A stretch of DNA of 64,000 nucleotides from contig NZ_AP017558.1 of NCBI RefSeq assembly GCF_002355635.1, forward strand, positions 186,001-250,000, given 5' to 3'. The notes below the pieces were generated by a model. That model made no database searches. It was not told the origin of the DNA and worked only from the letters and a program-made list of their open reading frames with translations. A program made the position numbers and the translations under genes. Of this stretch, positions 15,114 through 23,041 are shown one piece after another. This stretch comes from Halopenitus persicus (GTDB lineage Archaea; Halobacteriota; Halobacteria; Halobacteriales; Haloferacaceae). The first letter of the stretch is position 1, and every line of letters begins with the position of its first letter.

Positions 15114-17705
15114 TCACGTGACAGCAGGTATCGAGATGTTGAATATCGCGCCCTTTGGATCATTGTCTTCGACCCAGACCTCACCGCCATACTGGGTGAT
15201 CAACGATTCGACGAGATAGAGACCAATACCCGTTCCCGGACTGTCAAGCCCTTTTTGACCCTTCCCGAAGATGGACGATTTCTGCGCATCCGGGATTCCA
15301 GGTCCGTTGTCGGCGATACGTACGAATACGTCGTCGTCACGGGCTTCGCACGAAACCGTCACGAGCGGTTCATCTTCATCGTTATGCTGGATCGCATTAT
15401 TCAGAATGTTTCGGAAGACGGACCCAAGCATTTCGTTGGCTCTGACCTCACTATCGGGAATATCCGTATCAATAACGAATGTTGCCTCTGGGTGCGATTC
15501 ACGCCTGATATCGATCTCGCTTTCGAGTATCGGACGCAGAGATACCGGATATACGTCGAGTTCATCCTCACTGGTGAGGGATTCAACGTAATCTCGTGCT
15601 ATCTCAGTTAGTTCGACAATATGTGTCCCGCTGGTGAGAATTCGACGAAGGTAGTTCTGGCCCTCCTCGTCAACGTGGTCGTTGAGTAGTTCTGCCCACC
15701 CAAGGATGACGCTCATATCGTTCCGAATATCGTGTCGGACGACGCGATTCAACGCCTCGAGCTCCGCCGTCGTATCCTTCAATTGCTTCTCGTAATTCTT
15801 TCGTTCGGTAATATCCCGGACGGCGACGAGATCTGCGGGCTCACCTTCGAATTCGATGGGTGCGGCGCTTATTTCGGCCAGTCGAATAGTACCATCTTTG
15901 GTGATGAACTCCGATTCGTACCGTGATGGTGGATCAGATGCATCAGTATCAAGCCGCTGTTCGTACCGTTCATGGATCTGTTCCCGGTGTTCCGTGGGAG
16001 TTATCTCCAAGAATGATTTCCCAATGAGTTCGTCTTCGTCATAGCCGAGTAGTTCCTGACATCGCGGATTCGCGTAGACAAATACTCCATCCTGGTGAAT
16101 CGCGATGGCATCGTGGCTTTGTTCCACGACGGTCTCGTATTTATTTCGTTCCTCGCGAAGCTCACGCTCGCGTTGGAGACGATCCGTGATATCACGGCCA
16201 ATTCCGACCAACCCAGTTACATTACCGTCCACATCCGTCAGTCGAGCTCCCGTCAGCTCGTACGGGATTCGGTTGCCGCTCTTCGTGAGAATTTCCGTTT
16301 CAATAACGCTAGATCCGCTCGCGAGTGTTTCGTCGATCGCACGAGAGACGGGTAGCTGTTCAGAAGCAGGGAAGAAATCGAGTGCCTGCATATCGGCGAT
16401 CTCGTCGTCAGTGTAGCCTGGCACCTCTCTCACGCGGCGGTTCCATCTCTCCAATTCTCCATCGGTGTCTACCACATAGAATACCTCTTCGAGCGCATCG
16501 AGGGCCTGATCGATAAACTCACGTTCCTCGTTGAGTTCTCGCCGAATTCGCTCCCGTTCCGTAATATCAGTGATCAATCCCTCCAATATCTCGGTACCCT
16601 CCGCGGTTGAATTGACGACTCGCCCACGCTCCCACACCCATTTGGTATTCCCACCGTCGTTGGTGATCCGGTAGGTGAGTTCATATGGGCTGTCCGCGGA
16701 AACGGCGTCTTGGATGTTGTCCCACACATCGTCTCTATCCGCTGGATGAACGATCTCCTCGCCATAGAATTTGTGCGTGGAGACTATCTTGCTCGCGGAG
16801 TACCCAGTCATTCCTTCAACATTCCCACGTACCTGTTCTATGGGCCAGCCGCGTTCGTTCTTACATCTGTAGACGATCCCGGGGATGTTGTCGATGAGTG
16901 TTTCCAACTGTTGTGTTTGCCGGCGACGTTCGGTGATGTCCTGAAATTTTGAGAAGACGGTCAACACGTCGCCGTTCTCGTCGGTAACGGCACGATTGTG
17001 CCACTCGCAAATGATTCTTTGCCCATCATTTCGAACGTTCTCATTCACACGCCGATAGCCGCCCTCGTTTTCGAGCAGGTCGGAGACGACCTCATCGACG
17101 GAGTCAATATCGGATTCCGGAACGATCCGTTCCCACGATTCCCCGACCAGTTCGTGCTCGGAGAACCCGAGGATTTCTTCGGCAGTGTCGTTTAATCGCA
17201 CAAAAGTGAAGTTCTCATCCCATTCGATTGCGCCGAGTGGTGACTCCTCGAAGAATAGGTTAAGCCGCTGTTCTCTGTCAACGAGTTTCTTCTGGGCGTA
17301 GTAGTTCTCGACGGCGTTACTGATACGATTCGAGAGAACAGTATATTGACTTGTACCACCTTCTTTTTGTAGGTAGTCTGTCACACCCGCTGAGATGGCG
17401 TCGCTCGCAATCTCCTCGGAACCTTTGCCGGTATAGATGATAAATGGGAGATTTGGATGAGCCTCTCGAACGGTTTCGAGGAATTCGAGGCCATTCTGTC
17501 CGGGCATATCATAATCCGAGACGACACAATCAAAACTTCTCTCGGTGAGCTGGACAAATCCCTCGCTGGCATTGGTTGCGGTCTGGACCTCGAATTGGCT
17601 ATTTTCGCGTTCGAGAAACGTCGCCGACAACTCCGCAAAGTCCTGATCGTCGTCAACGTGGAGAATCCGAACTCTGCCGGCTTTTCTACTGTCCCGCTCG
17701 TCCAT
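15114..17705 (-). CDS. hybrid response-regulator / multi-PAS sensor histidine kinase
   Basis: About 863 residues. Order: receiver domain (VRILHVDDDQDFAEL; phospho-Asp in CVVSDYDMPGQNGLEFL; IIYTGKGSEE), four PAS domains (EILGFSEHELVGESWER; the GMTGYSASKIVSTHKFY one; EVPGYTDDEIADMQALDFFP; ELLGYDEDELIGKSFLEI), each ending in a DITER- or DITDR-type linker, then a dimerisation helix with the phospho-His (VVRHDIRNDMSVILGWAELL) and an ATPase domain (N-box NNAIQHN, GPGIP, GTGIGLYL). No membrane segments, so it is a soluble sensor. Several tetrapyrrole- or redox-type ligands are possible. Start at 17705 (MDERDSRK) fits the receiver start. The gene is clearly less GC-rich than its neighbours. Confidence 0.88.
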   Translation of the reverse strand: MDERDSRKAGRVRILHVDDDQDFAELSATFLERENSQFEVQTATNASEGFVQLTERSFDCVVSDYDMPGQNGLEFLETVREAHPNLPFIIYTGKGSEEIASDAISAGVTDYLQKEGGTSQYTVLSNRISNAVENYYAQKKLVDREQRLNLFFEESPLGAIEWDENFTFVRLNDTAEEILGFSEHELVGESWERIVPESDIDSVDEVVSDLLENEGGYRRVNENVRNDGQRIICEWHNRAVTDENGDVLTVFSKFQDITERRRQTQQLETLIDNIPGIVYRCKNERGWPIEQVRGNVEGMTGYSASKIVSTHKFYGEEIVHPADRDDVWDNIQDAVSADSPYELTYRITNDGGNTKWVWERGRVVNSTAEGTEILEGLITDITERERIRRELNEEREFIDQALDALEEVFYVVDTDGELERWNRRVREVPGYTDDEIADMQALDFFPASEQLPVSRAIDETLASGSSVIETEILTKSGNRIPYELTGARLTDVDGNVTGLVGIGRDITDRLQRERELREERNKYETVVEQSHDAIAIHQDGVFVYANPRCQELLGYDEDELIGKSFLEITPTEHREQIHERYEQRLDTDASDPPSRYESEFITKDGTIRLAEISAAPIEFEGEPADLVAVRDITERKNYEKQLKDTTAELEALNRVVRHDIRNDMSVILGWAELLNDHVDEEGQNYLRRILTSGTHIVELTEIARDYVESLTSEDELDVYPVSLRPILESEIDIRRESHPEATFVIDTDIPDSEVRANEMLGSVFRNILNNAIQHNDEDEPLVTVSCEARDDDVFVRIADNGPGIPDAQKSSIFGKGQKGLDSPGTGIGLYLVESLITQYGGEVWVEDNDPKGAIFNISIPAVT

Positions 17706-17888
17706 ACGTTCCCCTGTATACGTACGGCAGGCAAGTATGTTATGGAGTACCATTCAATTATCTCCGAAAAATCGATTCTGCAAGATTCGCGCTGTGTCTC
17801 TTAGGTGGGGTGGAATGGCACGTCCCGGATTTGGCTTCAAGGCGATTCACGAATCGGTTCCGGCGACCCCGCGAGGAGGGGTGTCGGA

Positions 17889-19019
17889 CTAGAACGCGGC
17901 AACGTCGGAGCGGGATTCCCGGACATCCCCCGACGGGAGCTCGTCGACTCCCTCCGGGAGTGGCCCATCGTACTCCTCGGGGACGTACGGACAGAGGGGG
18001 TCGCTTGCGAGGGGATCGCCGGTCGTCGCGTACGCGCGCGATCGACTTCCCCCGCAGACGTGTCGGAACTCGCAGGCGCCGCATTTGCCGCGGTAGGCGT
18101 CCGGGTCACGGAGGTCCTCGAAGAGGTCGGCGTTCCGGTAGACGTCGACGACCGACCGGTCCCGAACGTTGCCGGCGGACTCGGGCAGGAATCCCGAGGG
18201 GTACACCTCGCCGGTGTGGCTCACGAACGCGAATCCACGGCCCGCCGTGATGCCGGCACGGCGGGGGGACGCCTCGGTGTTCGTTTCGTCGGCGTCGCCG
18301 GCCGTCCGTTGGAGTCCGACCCGCCGGTAGAAGGGCGCCTCGGTCGTCTTCACGCCAAATCGGTCCTCGTCGGCGACCGTCTGGAGCCACTCCATCACGG
18401 CCTCGGCGCGGTCCGGAGCGATCGGGTCGAGGACGCGGCCACGACCGACCGGGACGAGGAAGAAGACGCTCCAGAGGACGGCGCCGAGGTCCCGAACGCG
18501 GTCGCGGATCGCGGGCAGTTCCTCGACGGTGTCGGCGCAGACGGTCGTGTTGATCTGTAACGGGAGGCCGACGTCGGCGGCGGCCTCCGCGGCGGCGACC
18601 GTGTCCGCGAAGCTCGCCTCGCCGCGGAACGCGTCGTGGGTCTCGGCGGTGGCGCCGTCGAGGCTGAGCGCCATCCGCCGGATCCCGGCGTCGGACAGAT
18701 CGGCGACGCGATCCGGGGTGAGCGAGCGCGTGCCGCTGGGCGTGATCGTCATCCGGAGGCCCAGGTCGTCCCCGTAGGCGGCGAGTTCGAGGAGGTCGGG
18801 CCGGGTGAGCGGGTCGCCGCCGGAGAGGACGACGAGCTGGTTCTCGCCGAAGTTGGCGGCGTCCTCGAGGAGGCGCTTCCCCTCCGCGGTGGTGAGCTCG
18901 TCGGGATGCCGGGCAGGCTGGGCGTCGGCCCGACAGTGCCGGCAGGCGAGTGCACACGCCTGCGTCACCTCCCAGATGAGGACGACCGGTCGTCGGTCGG
19001 TGTCGATGTGGTCGAACAT
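17889..19019 (-). CDS. radical SAM/SPASM protein (TIGR04053-like; NirJ/AhbD-related)
   Basis: 376 residues. The cluster motif CALACRHC gives Cys22, 26 and 29 for the SAM-binding 4Fe-4S cluster; LSGGDPLTRPDLLEL is the SAM-binding block; the C-terminal SPASM part has CGACEFRHVCGGSRSRAYA then DPLCPY, for auxiliary FeS clusters. This tail is shared by haem-pathway enzymes (NirJ, AhbC, AhbD) and by the TIGR04053 family. Possible roles: siroheme-route haem synthesis, or modification of a peptide such as the CGCGG or Htur_1727-type proteins of this window. Sequence alone cannot decide. It is divergent from the Htur_1727-like/radical SAM pair. Confidence 0.8.
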   Translation of the reverse strand: MFDHIDTDRRPVVLIWEVTQACALACRHCRADAQPARHPDELTTAEGKRLLEDAANFGENQLVVLSGGDPLTRPDLLELAAYGDDLGLRMTITPSGTRSLTPDRVADLSDAGIRRMALSLDGATAETHDAFRGEASFADTVAAAEAAADVGLPLQINTTVCADTVEELPAIRDRVRDLGAVLWSVFFLVPVGRGRVLDPIAPDRAEAVMEWLQTVADEDRFGVKTTEAPFYRRVGLQRTAGDADETNTEASPRRAGITAGRGFAFVSHTGEVYPSGFLPESAGNVRDRSVVDVYRNADLFEDLRDPDAYRGKCGACEFRHVCGGSRSRAYATTGDPLASDPLCPYVPEEYDGPLPEGVDELPSGDVRESRSDVAAF

Positions 19020-19138
19020 CCGTTACGCGAGGTTGGGAACCGACGGACAAGGGTCCTCGACCGAACTCGTTCGGGCGACGTTACCAGCCGGTGGGAACGG
19101 CCGGACGTCGGTTTAGCGACCGTCACGAACGACCCGCT

Positions 19139-19624
19139 ATGGCCGATGACGAGACTCCGATGGATGATGCCCCGATCGAGGATGAACGGCCCGCCTCGAT
19201 CGAGACGGCGACCCGCACCGCGGAGGCCGCTCCCCGGGCGACGACCGAGCGACGCTGGGAGGTGTTCGTTCGCGAGGACGCCGATGAGCCGATGACCCAC
19301 GTCGGGACGATCACGGCGCCGTCGCCGGAGGTCGCACACGAGGAGGCGAGCACGCTGTTCGCGTGGTACGCCCGGGATCTCTGGGTGTGCCCATCCGACG
19401 AGACGTATCGGTATTCGTCGGAGACCCTTGGGTCCGAGTATGAAGACCAGGAGACGTCGGACGAGGTGGCGGGTGACGCATCGGAAGGAGGATCGCGTGC
19501 CGGAACACGATCCGAACCGCGCGTGTACGAGGAGACGGAGGGAACCCCGAACGTGAGATTCGGAGGCAAAGAGAGGGGAAAGAACCTGGCTTCGCAAGCC
19601 ACGAACGGGGGCGATCGCGAGTGA
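19139..19624 (+). CDS. Htur_1727-family radical SAM-partnered protein (candidate RiPP, PaaB-like)
   Basis: 161 residues. The core RRWEVFVREDADEPMTHVGTITAPSPEVAHEEASTLFAWYARDLWVCPSDETYRYS matches the haloarchaeal Htur_1727 family, described as a partner of a neighbouring radical SAM enzyme; it resembles the small PaaB fold. The first 35 residues are acidic; the last 65 are Glu/Ser/Gly-rich and look disordered. The single core cysteine is in LWVCPSDE. Its stop overlaps the GTG start of the next radical SAM gene by 4 nt, which implies coupled translation and a joint function. ATG at 19139 follows a plausible leaderless promoter. Confidence 0.75.
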   Translation: MADDETPMDDAPIEDERPASIETATRTAEAAPRATTERRWEVFVREDADEPMTHVGTITAPSPEVAHEEASTLFAWYARDLWVCPSDETYRYSSETLGSEYEDQETSDEVAGDASEGGSRAGTRSEPRVYEETEGTPNVRFGGKERGKNLASQATNGGDRE

Positions 19625-20826
19625 TCTCGATCAGCAAGCTGCTGTGTGGGCTGGACGCGGAAAGCGACGGACTCCGGTACGACGCCGCGGCGGACTCGAG
19701 CGTCGAGCAGATCACCGAACGCAAGCAGCAGCGGCCGGTCGTCGTCTGGAACACGACGAAGCGGTGTAACCTCTACTGTGACCACTGTTACGCCTCCGCG
19801 GACACCGAGGGCGTGCCCGGCGAACTGTCGACGGCGGAGGGGAAGGCGCTGCTCGACCAGCTGGGCGAGTTCGGCGTGCCGGTCGTCCTGTTTTCGGGGG
19901 GCGAGCCGCTGGTGCGCGAGGACTTGCCGGAGCTGGTGGCACACGCCGTCGACGCCGGGATCCGACCGGTGCTCTCGACGAACGGCACGTTGTTGACCGA
20001 GGAGAAGGCGGCGGAACTGAAGGACGCCGGCCTGCAGTACGCCGGCGTGTCGGTCGACGGACTGCCCGAGCGGAACGACGCGTTCCGCGGCAAGGAGGGC
20101 GCCTTCGACGCCGCGATCCGGGGGATCGAGGGGTGTCTCGAGGTCGGCCTCAAGACGGGGCTTCGATACACGATCACCGACCGGAACGCCGCCGACCTCG
20201 AGGGCGTGATCGACCTGCTGACCGACGTCGGCGTCGACCGCTTCTGTTTTTACCACCTCGATTACGGCGGTCGCGGCAAGGAGATCGTGGATGCCGACCT
20301 CTCGCCGGCCGAAAAGCGGGACGCGGTCCGGCGACTGTGTGACCTCACCCGCGAGTATCACGCCGCCGGCGAGAAGATCGAGACGCTGCTCGTTGGCAAC
20401 TACGCCGACGCCGGTTACCTCGTCGAATACGCCCGCCGCGAGCTCGGGCCGGAGACGGCCGACCGGATCCAGGCAGCCCTCAAGCGAAACGGCGGCGATC
20501 CCGCCGGGGAGCGGATCGCCGACGTCGATCCGGTCGGGAACGTCCACCTCACGCAGTTCTGGCAGGGGTACAGCCCGGGCAACGTCCGCGATCGGCCCTT
20601 CGGCGCGATCTGGCGCGACGCGAGCAACCCGCTGTTGAACGCGCTCCGAAACCGGGAGGACCGGCTCCGCGGACGCTGCCGCGAGTGTCGGTACCAGGAC
20701 GTCTGCCGCGGAGGGTCGCGGTTGCGGGCGATGACCGTCCACGAGGACCTGTTCGCGCCGGATCCGCAGTGTTATCTCACCGACGAGGAGATCGGCGTGT
20801 CGGCGAGTCCAACGCCGGCGGACTGA
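19621..20826 (+). CDS. radical SAM/SPASM maturase partnered with the Htur_1727-like protein
   Basis: 401 residues, GTG start overlapping the previous stop (GTGA). Residues 1-38 form a distinctive leader (MISISKLLCGLDAE ... ERKQQRP). CNLYCDHC gives Cys49, 53 and 56 for the radical SAM cluster, so this copy is not a pseudo-SAM protein even though close haloarchaeal relatives are catalogued as such (family TIGR04347, from memory). LFSGGEPLVREDLPEL and VLSTNGTLL are the SAM-binding blocks; the C-terminal SPASM region has CRECRYQDVCRGGSRLRAM and DPQC. A relative of AhbC/AhbD haem enzymes is the alternative. The overlap with its small partner argues for one complex or an enzyme-substrate pair. Confidence 0.8.
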   Translation: MISISKLLCGLDAESDGLRYDAAADSSVEQITERKQQRPVVVWNTTKRCNLYCDHCYASADTEGVPGELSTAEGKALLDQLGEFGVPVVLFSGGEPLVREDLPELVAHAVDAGIRPVLSTNGTLLTEEKAAELKDAGLQYAGVSVDGLPERNDAFRGKEGAFDAAIRGIEGCLEVGLKTGLRYTITDRNAADLEGVIDLLTDVGVDRFCFYHLDYGGRGKEIVDADLSPAEKRDAVRRLCDLTREYHAAGEKIETLLVGNYADAGYLVEYARRELGPETADRIQAALKRNGGDPAGERIADVDPVGNVHLTQFWQGYSPGNVRDRPFGAIWRDASNPLLNALRNREDRLRGRCRECRYQDVCRGGSRLRAMTVHEDLFAPDPQCYLTDEEIGVSASPTPAD

Positions 20827-20880
20827 CCCGTGTCGGTGGCGGGGTGACGGGGAAAAGAGGGGTGACTTTTGAGTGAGAGA

Positions 20881-20904
20881 GTACGTTTCGTGTGCTTTCG
20901 GCGG
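20881..20904 (+). other. origin recognition box copy 1
   Basis: GTACGTTTCGTGTGCTTT followed by CGGCGG and a G-rich purine run. Confidence 0.75.
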
Positions 20905-20976
20905 AGAGGGTGTGGGGTGGATGGGGTGGTGGTGAGGGTGGGGAAGCGAGAACGGGGGTGGAGGGGGAGAGTGAGA

Positions 20977-21000
20977 GTACGTTTCGTGTGCTTTCGGCGG
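20977..21000 (+). other. origin recognition box copy 2 with G string
   Basis: Identical 24-bp copy, preceded by GAGAGTGAGA as in copy 4 and followed by TAAGGGTGGGGGTGGGGG, a strong G-string. The next 100 bp are GGTGTG/GAGTGT repeats. Confidence 0.78.
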
Positions 21001-21149
21001 TAAGGGTGGGGGTGGGGGTATGGTGTGAGGGTGTGGGGTGAGAGTGTGGTGTGGGAGTGTGGGGTGAGAGTGTGGTGTGGGAGTGTGGTGTGAGGTGGGC
21101 AGAGATGAGGTGGGCAGAGAGGGGTTGCGTAGGTATGGAAGTAGAATGA

Positions 21150-21310
21150 AAAATGGGACAAGTATACCGTTCGAAAGTATTATTAGTATTTATATTAATG
21201 GAATTTATATAAATTATAACACATCATATGACGGAAAGGGCCTCCTATGTGGCATTACTTTCCTCAAGAGTAAGATATATAATTGACGTCAGGGAGAGTG
21301 TATCAGCTCT
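21150..21310. other. AT-rich stretch, candidate unwinding element
   Basis: About 160 bp with runs such as ATTATTAGTATTTATATTAA and TATATAAATTATAACA in an otherwise GC-rich region, between box copy 2 and the 3-prime end of orc1/cdc6. No gene supported here. Confidence 0.6.
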
Positions 21311-21330
21311 CTCCAACGGTCGTTTCAGCC

Positions 21331-22527
21331 TCAATCCGCCGCTGCGAGGATCTCCTCGCGCGTCTCGAGAACGATGTCGGGATCGAGGTCGAGCTCGTAC
21401 TCGTAGTACTGTCCCCCTTTTAAGCCATAGTTACGCTCGTGCCGAAGGAGGAACCCGAGCATATGGAGATCCGAGAGGTGATCCTGTATGCTTTTCAGCG
21501 TCGTGAGCGGGGAGACGCCATACGCCTCGGCGACCTGCTCGTAGCCGTCCTGGATCGTCTTCGAACGCGCCGGAACGTCGCCGCGCTTATCGAGCTTCGC
21601 GATCGTCTCGAGGATGTACTGGGCGTGTTCAGTCTGATCCCGGATCTTGTTCCGGAGCCGTCCACGCTGGACGAGCGTCCGCGCATCCTCGATGTGATCG
21701 TCGGAAACGATCTCGTTACCCTGTCGCTCGGCGACCTCGGCGCCGACGCGAAGCAGGTCGATCGCCTGTCGAGCGTTACCCATGTCCTGTGCCGAGAGGG
21801 CGGCCGCCTTCGCGATCGCGGAGTCGTCACATGCCCCGTCGATGAAGGCGCGATCCGCACGGTCACGAAGGATCCGTCGTAACTCCCCGGCATCGTACGG
21901 GCTGAAGGAGATCTCCGTCTCCATCAGCGTGTCCTTGACCTTCGATGACAACGACTGACGGAAGGTGTAGTTGTTGCTGATCCCGATGATCCCGACCAGC
22001 GACTCGGTGAGGTGTCCGTTCGACCGGGCTCGCGGCAGCTCGTATAAGAGAGTGTTCACGTCATCCAAATGGTCGATCTCGTCGAAGACGATGAGGTGGG
22101 TCCCGCCGAGCCGATCCAGCTGTGCGTAGAGTTCGTCGAAGGCATCGCCGGTCCCGAGCCCACGCTTCGGAAACTCGCTTGCGTCCTCCGGGAGCAGATC
22201 GTTGACCAATCGTCGGACGACCATAAACAGCGTCTTGCCGTTGCAGTTGACCTGGTGAACGTGGAGGTCGTTCGCCTCCTCACGGACCGCGACCTCCGAC
22301 TGCAGCTCGTCCATCATATACTTCGTCACGGCCGTCTTCCCGAGGCCGGCCTTCCCGTATAAAAAGAGGTTCTCGGGCTCGCGACCGAACAACACGTCCT
22401 GCAGCGCGTGACTGAACGCCTCGATCTCCTCGTCGCGTTCGAGGATCTCCTCCGGCTGATAGCTCTCGTTGAGCACGGACTTGTCCGCGAAGATGGTCTC
22501 CGTGAGATCGCTGAACGGTCCACCCAT
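21331..22527 (-). CDS. orc1/cdc6: Orc1/Cdc6 replication initiator
   Basis: 398 residues, AAA+ initiator of archaeal replication. Walker A is LYGKAGLGKTAVTKY, Walker B LIVFDEIDHL, sensor 1 GIIGISNNYTF, sensor 2 around MGNARQAIDLLRVG; the C-terminal 100 residues are the winged helix that binds origin boxes (GVSPLTTLKSIQDHLSDLHMLGFL). Length is typical. It begins MGGPFSDLTETIFADKSVLNESYQPEE. GGGAGG about 13 nt before the ATG suits a leadered mRNA, with TTTTAAGTATT further upstream. Matching boxes on both sides imply that it serves its own linked origin. I cannot tell which orc paralogue number it is. Confidence 0.92.
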   Translation of the reverse strand: MGGPFSDLTETIFADKSVLNESYQPEEILERDEEIEAFSHALQDVLFGREPENLFLYGKAGLGKTAVTKYMMDELQSEVAVREEANDLHVHQVNCNGKTLFMVVRRLVNDLLPEDASEFPKRGLGTGDAFDELYAQLDRLGGTHLIVFDEIDHLDDVNTLLYELPRARSNGHLTESLVGIIGISNNYTFRQSLSSKVKDTLMETEISFSPYDAGELRRILRDRADRAFIDGACDDSAIAKAAALSAQDMGNARQAIDLLRVGAEVAERQGNEIVSDDHIEDARTLVQRGRLRNKIRDQTEHAQYILETIAKLDKRGDVPARSKTIQDGYEQVAEAYGVSPLTTLKSIQDHLSDLHMLGFLLRHERNYGLKGGQYYEYELDLDPDIVLETREEILAAAD

Positions 22528-22705
22528 CTATATCCGCAGTCCTCCCATACCTGTACCGGCGTTCCGTCCACTAATACTTAAAACCTACTTTCGTTTGTTT
22601 CGTTTGCTTTGAACCCTCGGCCATCAAGTCACGAAAGCTGCGATGAGATCGAGTGTGACATCGTGACATCCCCCGATTCCGGCATCGAATGGGTCGGTCA
22701 TCTCT

Positions 22706-22727
22706 CGAAAAAGCACACGAAACGTAC
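22706..22727 (-). other. origin recognition box copy 3 (shortened)
   Basis: On the minus strand the 18-bp core GTACGTTTCGTGTGCTTT is exact, but the following bases are TTCGA, not CGGCGG, and no G string follows. Confidence 0.7.
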
Positions 22728-22830
22728 TCTCTCACTCCGATAGAACCATGAATCCAACGATATACACGCCACGATCGCTTCTCGGTTCCGAGGCCGTCTC
22801 CTGTCTGTTCCATTTCCTCCCCCGCTCCAT

Positions 22831-22928
22831 CCCTTCCAACCATTTCCTTCTCATCCTATCTCATTCCATCCTATCCCAACCCTTCCAACCATTTCCTTCT
22901 CATCCCATCTCATTCCACCCTATCCCAT
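22831..22928. repeat. 49-bp pyrimidine-rich tandem repeat
   Basis: Two copies (22831-22879, 22880-22928), nearly all C and T on the plus strand, starting CCCTTCCAACCATTTCC, between origin boxes 3 and 4. Confidence 0.9.
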
Positions 22929-22960
22929 CCTCCACACCCCCACCCCCACCCCCACCCTCA

Positions 22961-22984
22961 CCGCCGAAAGCACACGAAACGTAC
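22961..22984 (-). other. origin recognition box copy 4 with G string
   Basis: On the minus strand the full 24-bp box as in copies 1 and 2, followed by TGAGGGTGGGGGTGGGGGT. Inverted relative to copies 1 and 2 so that all G strings point toward the orc gene. Confidence 0.78.
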
Positions 22985-23041
22985 TCTCACTCTCCCCCAC
23001 TCACACCGTCCACCGTTGTCTGACTCGGGTCACGAAGTCTC

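Larger units (their letters stand above)
20870..23000. other. putative replication origin around orc1/cdc6
   Basis: An orc1/cdc6 gene is flanked on both sides by copies of the box GTACGTTTCGTGTGCTTT: two forward copies downstream and two inverted copies upstream. Three of the four continue into GGCGG and a G-rich run, like the G-string of archaeal origin recognition boxes. An AT-rich stretch (21150-21310) and a pyrimidine-rich tandem repeat lie between boxes and gene. The box is not the common haloarchaeal ORB sequence, as expected for a paralogue-specific origin. Replication activity is inferred. Confidence 0.75.

Noticed and set aside
20905-21110. G-rich GGTGTG/GAGTGT tract as a coding region or telomere-like repeat
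   Set aside because: No sensible frame; it adjoins an origin box and is better seen as G-string and flank of the origin. A G-quadruplex is possible but cannot be shown here.
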